The position numbers and the translations under genes were made by a program. Below the pieces are notes generated by a model. It ran no database searches, was not told where the DNA came from, and saw only the letters and a program-made list of their open reading frames with translations. From positions 60,277,448-60,341,447 of the forward strand of contig NC_086383.1 in NCBI RefSeq assembly GCF_036588685.1: 64,000 nucleotides of DNA, read 5' to 3'. Shown piece after piece: positions 1 through 11,006 of the stretch; position 1 is the first letter of the stretch, and every line of letters begins with the position of its first letter. This DNA comes from Mytilus trossulus (lineage: Eukaryota > Mollusca > Bivalvia > Mytilida > Mytilidae).

Positions 1-257
1 TAATTATATTGTACCGTGGAGTAACCTTCAAACCTACTGCATAACCATGTAATCAGATGACTATAGAGGAAATTGTTTCAATACTGATGTTCACTGAATA
101 ACCCTTCAAGTTCATATGAGGTCACACTCGAGTTCTGCTTGGGTTAATTCCATGCATAAAAGGACATAACAAGAAAACGAAGACAAAATTACAATCGTCT
201 AGTACACTGCCTAACAGTACAAAGAAATACAAAGTCTGAGCAATAAGAACCCCACTT

Positions 258-1080
258 TCAACCAAGGGTGATCTCAAATGTAAGATGTCGTTTAAAATCA
301 TATTCTAGTTTTTTCAGTTTAAAATTATTCAATACGAATTATGCAATTTATAAAATATGAAACTGACTGCATGTGATAACATCAATATACCTGCTTTCTC
401 TCTTTGTTTACTTCTGTCAGATTTATAGAAATACGAAACTAAGTACATAGTTCAGCAGCGATATACCTGCTTTGTCTCTTTGTTTACTCCTGTCAGATTA
501 ATAAAATACGAAAATAACTACATAGTACAGCATCAATATACATTGACTTCCTCTGTGTTTAATTCTGTCAGATTCATGACAGAAACAACTTATATGAATG
601 CATGTCAGATGAACATGCAAAGTTCTTAATCTCCTGCAGATACCATTCTTAATAACAATGTATCAGTATTGCATTCCTTTGTTTGGTTTTGCATTAACAA
701 GGTTTAGTTTTTGTTCATGTTTATACGGAAGTTGGTCTTATATAATACATAGCACTCGTTGGCTACACAGCATGTGATTCGTCGTATGAAGTGCTAGATT
801 ATGTACAATAGTTAATGCTGGGAATGTCTTTTTGGTCTCTCTTGTTAAGTCTTTATTTTTGCTTAATGTCTTGCTTTTTCTGTGTTTTTCATTTTGTTTT
901 ATGATTGTCTTAAACTAAAAAAAAAAAAAATTGAATGTAAGTACTTATATTTGGTACACACGAGGACTACAATAAACGTCAGAAAAAAAGACTTAAAATA
1001 TTACATACACGACTGAAAGAAAATATGAACAATCCAACAAAGACCTCACAGTACAACAACAAAATAGATCAAATGAAATT
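258..1080 (+). repeat. Duplicated block, copy 1 (partner at 38811-39620)
   Basis: This non-coding block aligns by eye over most of its length with 38811-39620: the same opening words (ccaagggtgatctcaaatgt), the same middle (tttatacggaagttggtctt) and the same late segment (acttatatttgg). In this copy a roughly 75-bp segment ending in ctgtcag is present three times in tandem (starting near 386, 463 and 537), while the partner has it once. No protein coding is visible. It is probably a transposable-element fragment or a segmental duplicate; I cannot assign a class. Confidence 0.7.
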
Positions 1081-1339
1081 TCAGTATAATTGTGTTGGCA
1101 GAAAAATGTAATAACATATTTTGGTCCAAAAATTAATATTCCCGCTCTTTATATGCCGTGTCATGGGTTTCTTGTGAGACGATTATTTGACAATTGAGAT
1201 ACAATGAATTGGGGAATATGTTGTATGTTATATTTTGATGAAGAACGGATAAAAATGCAGTGTTTAAATATGAAATCATTTGTCTATTTGGAGGAAATTG
1301 AGGTCAAGGTCAAAGGTCAAGGTCGTTTTCTAAAGTTTG

Positions 1340-1960
1340 AATTTTGATTGTTATCTTTATTCAAAAGAAGCAGTAACAGTAAATGATAAGATGTGTTTGC
1401 CAAATATTTGTAACATTAATAAAGGCAACAGTAGTATACCGCTGTTCAAAACTCGTAAATCTCTGGACAAAAAACAAAATCGGGGTAACAAACTAGAGCT
1501 GGGGGAAACGGACTTAATATCAAAGGAGAACAACGACACAACAATAACATGTAACACACACAGAAACGGACTAAGCATTAGAGAAAATCCGATGAGAATA
1601 ACAAATATAACATCAAAACACAATACATGAATTTGGGATAGAAAAGTACCGTGACAGTCTTATAGTAATGTGAATTCACACTCAAATATAAGAGAAAATA
1701 AACGACACAACGGAAACACACCGTTAAAATGTAACACATAGAAAAACGAACTATAATATAACCATGGCCATATTCTTGAATTGGTACAGGACAATTTTAA
1801 AGAAAAAATGGTTGGTTGAACCTGTTTTTGTGGCATGCCAAACCTCGCAATTAAATGACAATGTTAAATATAATATTAAAATGACAACATAATAATACAG
1901 GACTACAATACAAATAAATAAGAGAACATATAAAACAAAGAAACACATAAATAATAGCTA
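1340..1960 (-). repeat. Dispersed repeat family A, reverse copy
   Basis: Read on the minus strand, this contains the words shared with 3600-3970 and 49540-49850: aacagcggtatactactgttg, a 'ggttcaaccaaccattttt' type segment and 'ggccatggttat'. The short open frames on both strands here lie inside this repeat and are not genes. A ggtcaaggtcaaaggtcaag short direct repeat lies just upstream near 1300. Confidence 0.6.
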
Positions 1961-1969
1961 ACAAAAGCC

Positions 1970-2165
1970 AGCAGGTTTAAAATTCAATTCGCCAGAAACG
2001 CGCCTCGTTCAAACAAGACTCACCAGTGACGCCCAGATATAAAAGTTCGAAACTCAAAAAAGTACAAACTTGTACAGCACTGAGGATCCAAAGTTCAAAA
2101 AGGGGGTGCCAAATACGGCTAGGGTTAACTGCTTGGGCTTGGGATAAGAACATTCTTATTGTTTA
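1970..2165 (-). repeat. Hammerhead-like dispersed repeat, degenerate copy
   Basis: Minus-strand copy of the repeat best preserved at 3310-3510. The hammerhead-like core (about 1988-2026) reads CTGGTGAG on the minus strand and is degenerate in both the core and helix II. The tail (gtgccaaatacggctaggg on the plus strand) matches the other copies. Confidence 0.65.
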
Positions 2166-2574
2166 GAACACTTTATGCTATTACAAACAGTATTTTTTAT
2201 CAAATGAATATAAAAGATAAACTGAAGTATTAACATGTCCCATTAAAGAATTATGCAAGGTGCTGTTTCTTGATATCTTTTTGAAGGTTCTGAATGGACT
2301 ATGCTTCATACGAGTGCAAAAACATTGCATAATTAGTACCCATTGGAATACCGACTTTCTGTTGAAATATTAATCCTTCAAACACAACAAATGTATTGTC
2401 GATCAAAAGGGCGCAACTTCAACCCTTTTATGTCAAAGTGTTTTTATCAACCAATAAAGGAGTGTTTTCCCCTTATGTATTCACAATCAGTATTACTCCA
2501 CAACCATACCAGTGATTGGTCTGTTTTTTTCGACTTTAGTCCTCTGACCTTTGAATAGAGACCAAGGTCAGATG

Positions 2575-3185
2575 CCAATTTGACGTTCTAGATTTTGACC
2601 TGTGCAGAAAATTCTTACTGGTTCATTATAAAACAATTGTGACTTTTGTTGACATTTCATCATTTATCAGGTCAACCATTAATTACTGCTATTTAACCGG
2701 AAGTAGCATATTTCAGACTTATCCTCTGAAAAAGTACCTACACTGTATATTTCCTATTTTGTTAGGAGTGACATTGGAAAGACATCGAAAGACCTTCAAT
2801 TGTTCTCTGAAGAATTGGTATTCATTTTTTTTCCTCGGAGATGTTTTTTTTTGGACAATGATGTTGTACAATGATGGGGATTTCAAAACCTACCCTCTGT
2901 AGCCAAAATCTCATCATTATAGGAGTCATCTCGCCGCACCCCCTTTTTCTTAAACCGTAAAAGATTTTAAAAAAATGTTTTCGTCAAATTGTTTATCTAC
3001 TCTAAAGAACGATCTGGTTATTTATAACTGATGTGATCGGATGACATCTCATGGACATTATTTCCTTTTGTTCATTTGACGTTCTGGATTTTAACCTCTG
3101 CTAAAAATTGTGACTGTTCATTATAGAAAAAGTAACTCTTCTGCATTTGAATGTAGACATTTCATCATTTACACCGCTGGATCGT
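2575..3185. repeat. Direct repeat pair 2575-2690 / 3075-3185
   Basis: Both ends of the interval carry the same imperfect segment: 'ttgacgttctagattttgacct' against 'ttgacgttctggattttaacct', then 'ttcattata' and 'gacatttcatcattta'. The sequence between them is AT-rich without recognisable coding. This looks like an old local duplication about 500 bp apart. Confidence 0.55.
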
Positions 3186-3309
3186 TGCCACTGCTGGTGA
3201 ACTTCACGAGGTATCACAAGCACAGTAGTCAACATAGAATTGATATGAATATCAATAATGTGATCTTTTGTATAAATTGCCTGTTTACAAAACTCTAATT
3301 TTTTCGAAA

Positions 3310-3510
3310 AACTAAGGATTTTCTTATCCCAGATATATATGACCTTAGCCGTATTTGCCACAACTTTTTTGAATTTTGGATTCTCAATGCTCTTCAACTT
3401 AATACTTGTTTATTTTAAAAAATATTTTGATATGAGCGTCACTGATGAGTCTAATGTAGACGAAACGCGCGTCTGGCGTACTAAATTATAATCCTGTCAC
3501 CTTTGATAAC
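3310..3510 (+). repeat. Hammerhead-like dispersed repeat, best-preserved copy
   Basis: About 200 bp. A leader (ccgtatttgccacaac ... atattttgatatgagcgtca) is followed at 3442-3480 by CTGATGAG, GTCT-loop-AGAC, GAAAC and CGC-loop-GCGTA. This matches the core of a hammerhead ribozyme with helix II (GUCU/AGAC) and helix III (CGC/GCG) and a permissible GUA cleavage triplet. A conventional helix I next to the core is not obvious: the bases before CTGATGA do not pair with those after GTA. Other copies lie at 1970, 30965, 36355, 38398 and 41630. Confidence 0.7.
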
Positions 3511-3599
3511 TATCTGGTCAACCGGAATTCACAATATTTTTTACCAGAATTAGACTATTTTCATTGTTATTTATAAATGTTATATATGTTTTACAAATC

Positions 3600-3970
3600 T
3601 AATCTCTGTCCTATATGTTCTTTCATTTATTAGTATTGAAGTCCTGTCATGAAATGTTATCATTTTAATGTTATATTTAACATTGCCATAAAAGCGGAAG
3701 GTTTTGCATGCCACTAAATCAGGTTCAATCCACCATTTTTTCTTTATGTCCTCTACCAAGTCAGGAATATGGCCATTGTTATATTATACAATGTAGTTTG
3801 CTTCTGTATGTGTTGCATCTTAATGTTGTGTTTCTGTTTTGTCGTAATTCTCCTGTTATATATTTGATGTGTTTCCCTAAGTTTTAGTTTGTAATCCGGA
3901 ATTTGTTTTCTTTTTTCAATCGATTTATGAATTTCAAACAGCGGTGTACTACTGTTGTCTTTATTTACTT
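3600..3970 (+). repeat. Dispersed repeat family A, forward copy
   Basis: Contains gccactaaatcaggttcaat, accaagtcaggaatatgg and the end words aacagcggtgtactactg. These recur at 49540-49850 on the plus strand and 1340-1960 on the minus strand. Non-coding, and resembles untranslated parts of a retroelement; class not determined. Confidence 0.6.
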
Positions 3971-3971
3971 A

Positions 3972-4400
3972 CGCAGCTAATTTGTATAGGTACTATTTCT
4001 GTACTTAAAAAAAGCAGCATTAGAAATTTTCTTTTAATATTTAATACTATTTCTTTACTTTAAAACTGTTGTAATATTTAGGAACAATGTACTTGTATTT
4101 AACAGTGCTTGATTTGTACTAAATATTTTGGTACAGAAATAATACAAAATTCAATGTTGGAAAATCAAAACTTTAAGAGATTTGAAAAAGAAAAACTTAC
4201 AAAATGCTGAAATGTAACGGTAGTAACCAAAAATCTGTAGTACCTAAATTTCAAGTACAAATAAAGTACTGTAAAATACAGGTACCTAAATATTACAATA
4301 ATTTTAAAGAAACAAAATAGTACTGAATTTTAAAAGTAGATTTCCAGTATTACAAATTTTTAGTACAGAAAAAGTACATCTGCAAAAGTAGCTGTGTAGC
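3972..4400. mobile_element. Short inverted-repeat element (MITE-like)
   Basis: The left end (acgcagctaatttgtatagg, then tactatttctgtactt) and right end (agtacagaaaaagtac, then atctgcaaaagtagctgtg) are imperfect inverted repeats of about 35 bp. The interior is rich in 'gtacaaataaagtac' and 'ggtacctaaatatt' words that pair with each other, so the whole unit could fold back. No open frame. No convincing target-site duplication was seen. Confidence 0.55.
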
Positions 4401-5229
4401 ATTTTTATCATTATTAAGTGATTTTTCAATATTAATTTTTAATGATTATTATGCTATCACCATTGATAATTTTTATTTTAATTGGGATGAATTAGATATA
4501 CAAAAATAAATTTACTCCCGAATATTTTCATATACTTGTCCAAAAACGGTTATTTCTTAAAAAAAACCTCTAGCAAGAGATTGTCTACTTATAAAATAAC
4601 TTCGACTTTCATGTAACTTTTTGAATCATAATAATCGGCTTCGTGCTTACTGTCAAGCCTTAGTTATGTAGAAAGGTAAAGGTCGGCATAAATGAGTTTG
4701 AACACCACGCAAAAGATAAGCTGATCATAATTCTATAGGTCAACATACAATCGTCAACGAATGACATCTTTACAATATGACAACCTCTGGGTAACCGTAA
4801 AATTAAAAAAAACTAATCAAACAAGGAATATCACTGGTTTGCCTGCAAACTACACAAAATTCTGCAAATAACGAACAAAATGCCATTTCATCTTTACGTA
4901 TTATAAAGCAATTTTGATTTCTTGACTGATATCATTTAGATGAATATCTTTGACGTTCTATGTTTTTATCAAAATACTCTTGAATTTGCATCTTCAAGAA
5001 TGAATAATTCTATACTTGCAAATGTTTGAGTGAATAAAAACTATTCATACTAAAGTTCAGAATATTTAAGATGTTTTTAAATAAGCCAACATTAATAAGT
5101 TTCTTCTAACAATGCTAAAATGCGGGATAATTATCATCAGATATAACGATAGCTTTTGGATAGAAGACATGCATTACGAAACAGACATTTAACGGTAATT
5201 AAGACCATGCCAATACTTAATCAGACCCT
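4401..5229. other. No feature recognised
   Basis: AT-rich sequence with no open frame of note, no repeat that I could match elsewhere in the window, and no RNA gene. Confidence 0.5.
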
Positions 5230-5700
5230 TTAGTCTTGATTACATGGAATGGTTGAGATATGATATAAGGTAATCGAACCCAGCAACAGTCCATTAAGCC
5301 TATGGTAAAAAGTATGTCTAAAAAGATGTCGTAAAAGAGGGGCGAAAGATACCAGAGGGACAGTCAGACTAATAGATCGAAAATACTCCATGGCTAAAAA
5401 TGAAAAAGACAAACAGACAAATGATAGTCCACATGAGACAACATACAAACTAAAGACTATCAAACACAATCCCTACCAAAATCTAGGCGAGAATTCAGGT
5501 ACACCGTAAGTGTAAGCAAATCCTGCTCCACGTGTGGCACTCGTCGTGTTGCTCATGTTATTAAAAACCCGGTAAATAGTCCAATTCAGTAGGTCACATT
5601 CATAAAAAAGGGAGGGGGTTGTATTTACGACGTAAGGAACATATCCGATATCATCTGTGAAACGATTATTCCATAACGGTCAACCAACATGGTGGCGTTC
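5230..5700 (-). repeat. Dispersed repeat family B, reverse copy
   Basis: Minus-strand words (cacgacgagtgccacacgtgg, 'gtctgtttgtctttttcatt', 'agccatgga') match the plus-strand copy at 57515-57745. A diverged copy lies near 27590-27790. The 79-codon minus-strand open frame here is part of the repeat. Confidence 0.6.
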
Positions 5701-6347
5701 GTAAAATTTACAAATGTATGATTTCAACTTCACCATTTGAAATTCTTAGTTTAATCGCGTACTTGTGATCAGCAACCCTCTATCAAGGAAATCATGATAT
5801 AAAATATAAGCACGGGAATAGTGTATCAACTCAATTTGTTCTTGACTTTGGAAATGTAATACACCCATTTATACTGCACTCGTTATATTTGAGCAGTCAA
5901 AATGCGTTGACCGTATATTTCTCTGTCATATACAGTCACTGACCTGATATCACTTTTCCTAATGAATATTTAAATAGAAATTGTCGAAATTATATTTAAT
6001 TATACATGCGACATCTTCAACCTGTTCTTGTTTCCAATGTAAACATCGACTCAACCTTGTTTCTTTTGCAATTATTGGAAAAACATATTTCATCTGTTAT
6101 TTTTTTTTCTTGTAACCTATTAATCATTATGTTTAATGCTTATGGTGATATTTAAGTCCATACTCAAACGATTTCGTTCACCTTCGAGTGTGAGTTTCAA
6201 CAGGTAAATATGTACATTTCATTGTGTTGTATATTTCTCCGCGAGCATGATATGAGGCCTTTTTAAAGGGGATTTTCCCCAATATTTAAATCAAATAAAT
6301 AACTTTAACGCATTAAACAACCATTGAAAATGTTGTTTTAGATTGCA

Positions 6348-6508
6348 GTATAAAGACAATAATAGTGCATTGACTTGACATATCAACGATATAAGGATTC
6401 GGCCCGAAACGGGGAAATAGCTCGGCACAGCCTCACTTTTCCCCGTTTCTAAGCCTCATTCTTATATCGTTGATATGTCAAGTCAATGCACTATTATTGT
6501 CCTTATAC
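6348..6508. repeat. Near-perfect long hairpin (48-bp arms)
   Basis: Left arm 6348-6397 and right arm 6460-6508 are reverse complements over about 48 bp with only one or two differences (key words aatagtgcattgacttgac and gtcaagtcaatgcactatt). A partial second stem inside is formed by gaaacggggaaa and tttccccgtttc. The loop is about 25 bp. A non-autonomous inverted-repeat element is the simplest reading. Confidence 0.85.
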
Positions 6509-6899
6509 AATTGTTACTTTTCATTAAGAAGAACATATAATTTTTGTCAAAAAAATATTCTTATTTTTATATTTTAAAATTCATTGATAAGAGTCAATTA
6601 ATATGCATAAACAGTGATACCAAGGTCTCTTTGTTTGGCATTGATTCGTGGAGAACGGGCCTTGAAGGCATAAAACTTTGCTCAGTGCTCAGAGCACAAA
6701 AATCATGCTCGAAACATGAAATCCAGCAATTTGATTGGTTGATTTTTGAGTCTGAGTGCAAAAATCATACTCGAAAGTTTTATGACCGTGAGGCCTGGTT
6801 TACATAAATGTAAGAGTATGCTCTATGTAGGTCACCGTAGCTGTGTAACATAAGAATAACGCGTTGAAATTAAGCTAGTCATTCACTTGAGATAAATGT

Positions 6900-7165
6900 C
6901 TCATCGGCAGAAGTGGAATGATTGCCAATGAGACATTTTTTCAACGGAGACCAATACATTTTGAAGCAGCACCGTTGAACAAACACCATAATGAATTGCA
7001 AAGTTATAAAAGTTCCGACATTTCAAAAAAAGACCAATTGAATACCTATTTTTCGACCTTCTGCTGTTGACTGTTATATGGTTGGATTGTTGTCTCTTGG
7101 ACACATTCCCCATTTCCATTCTCAATTGCAATTTAAACAAGAAAAAACTAACGACCTGATATATT
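6900..7165 (+). repeat. Dispersed repeat family C
   Basis: The end segment 'gaccttctgctgttg', 'ttgttgtctcttgg' and 'acacattccccatttcc' recurs at 35145-35235 and, more diverged, at 56500-56655. Non-coding. Confidence 0.6.
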
Positions 7166-7169
7166 TGCA

Positions 7170-8264
7170 TTGCAGCAAAAGAAAATTTTTAAGAAACAAA
7201 GTACCCACCATACACAATTTGCAGTAACTGAAAACTATTACTCATCAAAATCAATTAAAGCAATCGTGTAACAAAGACCAAAATAACTATTAGTACATGA
7301 CACTGAACATTTTATGTACCAACTTTGAAACGGTATTTCAGGGACGCATCGGCTTGTTTATTTTTTTGAGTCTACAAGTCTTTTGTTGTAACAGCTGCAA
7401 TGTTTAGAGAATATGTGAGTGGAGAGCGCCCTAACATGTAAAGTCCAGTAATCTAGAGATGGAATGTTGTATTATTTTGTTTTGTGAATGTTTAGAATAA
7501 GTAAATCAAGTTTACTCCTTTTGACAATACATAAGAAAGCAATGAATAAGACATTTGTTAGCCTGAATGATTGTTCTCTTTATTAAGTGCTGTTATAAGT
7601 CTTAATTTTAAACATCAGTAACCTGGAAAATAAAAAAAACAAAATGTAAATTTCTAAAATCATGTTAATATTGAGCGAGACTGTGTGCATGCAGTGTCCA
7701 TGCACCATTAACTTTACAAACAAAGGCTATCATTATGAAAATAACACAACAATTATTCTTTTGTAATTGATTTGAGTTCCTCATTTAACTCGAACAACCT
7801 CATCATGCTTATTGTAGTTGAAAATGAATTTAAAATTATACAACCAAAAAAAGCTCATGGTAAAAATTAGCAAAGGAACAAAACAAATCCAAATTGAAAA
7901 AAAAAATGTCAAAATTTCAAGTTTGGTCCAAGTAACACAGTTATTTTAAGTTTTCCTTCGATTGGAGTAACCTTCTCAAAGTGATGCATATTGAGTTGCA
8001 ACAAAAATGTAGCTAACGTAAACATGTTAAATATATTGATAACAAAATGGAAAACAGCACAAAAGAGCCAAAGACAAAATACCTACAGTTAACACAGTCC
8101 AAGGAAAAAATGAAAACAGGAATCACAGACTGAACAAAAATAAGATAAACAAAAGATACACAGAAATCAAATAAATACGACATATACTTATCCTTCTAAA
8201 TATGAAAATAAAACAAGTGAATTGTCATTTAAGATACGTTATATAACGTATCCTCAGTGAAATA
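7170..8264. other. No gene; AT-rich, 3' of the lectin gene
   Basis: Low-complexity AT-rich sequence. On the minus strand an AATAAA (plus-strand tttatt at about 8265-8270) lies roughly 165 bp past the lectin stop codon and could be its polyadenylation signal. Nothing else was recognised. Confidence 0.45.
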
Positions 8265-8433
8265 TTTATTCAAATTTAAATAAATATAAAACATTTCCCT
8301 AAATACGTTTAACGTTTTAAAAAATGGACGTCGTATAATACCGCAAAACTTCCTCTCAGCTATTCCTATTGTTAAGATACATTATGTTTACTTAGATTTG
8401 AAAGGATTGAATTTTTGTTTAGTTTTGATACCA

Positions 8434-8654
8434 TTAGTACTTACAGATATGACTTTCACATACATATGGGTATGTACTCGTGCAAGTATAGTCTAGCCAA
8501 GTATCGGAGTTATACATCAATCCACAGTTATAAGATGTACCTTTACCTCCCCATCCACTAAACCATGGTTTATATTTTGCTATGGTCTGATCATAACTCC
8601 ATCGGTATTCTCCTTCCTTTAGGTCTGTTAGTCCCATCCATAAATGATTTTGTA
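8434..8654 (-). CDS. Lectin exon 4: C-terminal half of the lectin domain
   Basis: The acceptor is atttcag before 8654. It codes VQNHLWMGLTDLKEGEYRW and on to YVCESHICKY, then TAA at 8434-8436. A strong donor-like GTAAGT overlaps the last codons (about 8446-8441), so an alternative spliced C-terminus is possible; the direct stop is the simpler model. Confidence 0.88.
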
Positions 8655-10990
8655 CTGAAATTAAATCATACATATCTCTGAAATGGTATGAAATAATAAG
8701 TATGTTTGTCTCCAACAAAACCTATTCAGGGGAGCGTTCAAACACAATTTCGAACATGTCATTATTTATATAAAACCAATCTTTGATAAAATTATGTTGG
8801 CAACATTAGATGAAAAATCCCAAACTATATTGTATTGAACGAAGTGTTTAATTATAAACATGCACATGATGTATCTTTCAAAACAGTTTGAGATACGTTA
8901 GCACAAATTGTTCAAACATAACAATTTGAAAGCCATGGATGTATAACAATAATTTGTAATTTCAAAGAGCTATTACGAGAAAATGGGACCGAAAAAGAAT
9001 AGCCACATTTATTATAAAATTACTTTCCCTACGTGAGATAACCTTATATTCTTACAAATCGAAATTTTAGAATTTTTCGATAATTCTATTGCCTATTGGC
9101 AATTATATTTTGTTAGCGCTTTATCTTAAATTCTAGATATGTTCGTTTTTGTAATATTTATAAAGTTTTCTGTATGATTTTCTAACATGTTTTTTTAAAA
9201 CGACCAAAAAGTTTTTCAAAGTTTATGCAAATCTTCCTTATTATGTTCGTCTTTGGTTTTCTTAACCAAAGGCCTTATTTTTACCTGTTCTGTTATCCAT
9301 TATCCATTTGTTTTCTGCCTCGTCGTCTATTTTTGCTAAATGTCCTCCAATCTGCCTGCATCGTTGCTTAAAATGCAATGATAATAGAAATTAAATAAAT
9401 AGAAAATGTAATATATCAAAGCAAACGACTTGTTACAGGATACTCTCGGTTGATGTCGATTCAAAGTTAGGATCCTAACTACTCGCTCTACAGAAATGTG
9501 GATCAACGGTTGAATGACAATCCAAAGCTATACGCGATGTTATCAGTTCTTCATCACTTTATTAGTTAACTGATATTCACGTATTTCAAAATGTGTTTTT
9601 GAAGATTATATCGTTTTTGTTATTGGACCAAAAGTTGTAAGTACATCTATAAAAAATCTCACCTCAGACTTAAACCAGGTAAGCGCTTCGCTTCCAAAGT
9701 AGTAACAATGTCCGTTGTATTTTCGCCATTGTTTTTCTTAATAGAAAAAAAAAACATATTCTAAATTATATCATTATCTATAAAGAGTATCATACTGCAT
9801 ATGAAGGTATTCTATATTTTTTAAGTATGATTAAGTTTAAAAATTGCAAGTGTGTCAGTGATAATTAATGCTACTTGAGTTGATTAATGTTCATTATTTC
9901 ACTCAAAAGACGCTGTTAGACAACTGTCCACACATAAACAAACTTCAATAACGTTCTTTAATGCCTTTTTTAAACAAAATGTTTGCATATCACTAAGTCC
10001 AAAATAAACGTTTGTGTCATTTTGGTCTTTTGTGAATAGTTGTCTCACTGGCAATCATACCACATCTTCTTTTTTATATTATTTAGGACGAAGTCGCATC
10101 TGGCATACACATTACAGTTTTTACATCTCTTTTGAGTTGATTAAAGATCTGATGAATAAAATGTTTAAAAATTAAATACAAATCGAATCCGAAAAAGAAA
10201 TTGTAGGGACACATTTGCTTTTACAATAGTTTATTTATTGTTTGTGAATAGTTGTCTCACTGGCAATCATACCACATCTTCTTTTTTATATTATTAAGGA
10301 CGAAGTCGCATCTGGCATACACATAACAGTTTTTACATCTCTTTTGAGTTGATTTAAGATCTGATGAATAAAATGTTTAAAAATTAAATACAAATCGAAT
10401 CCGAAAAAGAAATTGTAGGGACACATTTGCTTTTACAATAGTTTATTTATTGCTTGACGTATTAATATATTAAGAACTTATAATATGGTATAAGGGTCTT
10501 TCCATTTTCCGACGAAAGTTCAGTAGTTTTGCTATTTAACTTTTATTTTTATAATACAGATTCGATCATTCTGTACGCTTTGGTTTAAAATATGCTAAAA
10601 ATGCAACAGTTTAATAAATGAAATGAAAAGAAACAATTTTAATTATCAATTAGTGAAGAAGTGTTTTTAAATCTCAAAATACACAAATACTTTTATTTAC
10701 TCACTTTGAAAATCTGAAACTAAAGATCCCATTCCCTCATCTAATTTCGTTATTCTATTTTCCATGTCCGTTTGCAAATGTCCCATTTGGTCATCTAGTT
10801 TCTTCATTTTATTTTTCATATCGGTTTGTAAATGTGAAACTCTGTTATTAATGGAAGTTTGTAAATCTGTCAATGCTTTTCTGGTTGCATCAAATTTCGT
10901 CTTTGAGTCATTGGACAGGCATGGTAGCGCAATCACCTCTTTGAATACCATTCCGATTATACACAGAATAATCATTGACAGTAAGCCCAT
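8434..10990 (-). CDS. Secreted coiled-coil C-type lectin-like protein (4 coding exons)
   Basis: Spliced coding sequence: 10990-10705, 9736-9663, 9366-9285, 8654-8434, giving 220 residues in one frame. Residues 1 to about 22 are a signal peptide, about 30-95 a coiled coil with heptad-like repeats (LQTDMKNKMKKLDD), and about 98-214 a C-type lectin domain. Domain landmarks are HCYYF (106), CRQIGGHLAKI (123), WMGL (153), NCGLMY (190), WLD (200) and YVCE (211). The canonical disulphide cysteines C123-C213 and C191-C205 are present; C106 and C218 are extra. The sugar and calcium motif EPN or QPD is replaced by WGG (182-184). This suggests a secreted, probably oligomeric lectin-fold protein of the kind expanded in bivalve immunity; the ligand is unknown. 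Splice phases match at every junction (donors GTGAGT, GTGAGA, GTAAAA). A decayed paralogue lies at 29.6-33.0 kb. The start was chosen because it is the first ATG of an exon that opens a good signal peptide. Confidence 0.9.
9285..9366 (-). CDS. Lectin exon 3: CRQIGGHLAKI segment
   Basis: 82 bp coding QRCRQIGGHLAKIDDEAENK and WIMDNRT plus one base. The acceptor is ttttaag and the donor is gtaaaa. It carries the first canonical cysteine and the hydrophobic helix-2 pattern. No counterpart was found in the paralogue between 29.85 and 31.36 kb. Confidence 0.88.
9663..9736 (-). CDS. Lectin exon 2: start of the C-type lectin domain
   Basis: 74 bp coding KQWRKYNGHCYYFGSEALTW and FKSE. The acceptor ends in ttaag before 9736 and the donor GTGAGA follows 9663. 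The first two bases complete the split codon left by exon 1. The paralogue exon at 31357-31430 has exactly the same length and phase. Confidence 0.88.
10030..10453 (+). repeat. Tandem duplication, 2 x 212 bp, in lectin intron
   Basis: 10030-10241 and 10242-10453 are head-to-tail copies with only a few base changes. Each begins with the family D tail (gttgtctcactggcaatcat, accacatcttc) and ends in tacaatagtttatttattg. It lies between coding exons 1 and 2 of the lectin gene, so the duplication followed insertion of the family D repeat. Confidence 0.9.
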
Positions 10991-11006
10991 TTTGTTTAAG
11001 CAGATT
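10705..11006 (-). CDS. Lectin exon 1: 5' untranslated end, signal peptide and coiled coil
   Basis: The acceptor is ctctttatttag before 11006. The ATG is at 10990-10988 after a 16-bp untranslated lead that is similar in the paralogue (CTTA..AAAATG). It codes for residues 1-95 plus one base, and the donor is GTGAGT at 10704-10699. The coiled-coil part has internal near-repeats (MKKLDDQMGHLQTDM). Confidence 0.88.

Noticed and set aside
1337..1630. 97-codon plus-strand frame and 88-codon minus-strand frame
   Set aside because: Both lie in dispersed repeat family A and have no protein-like pattern.
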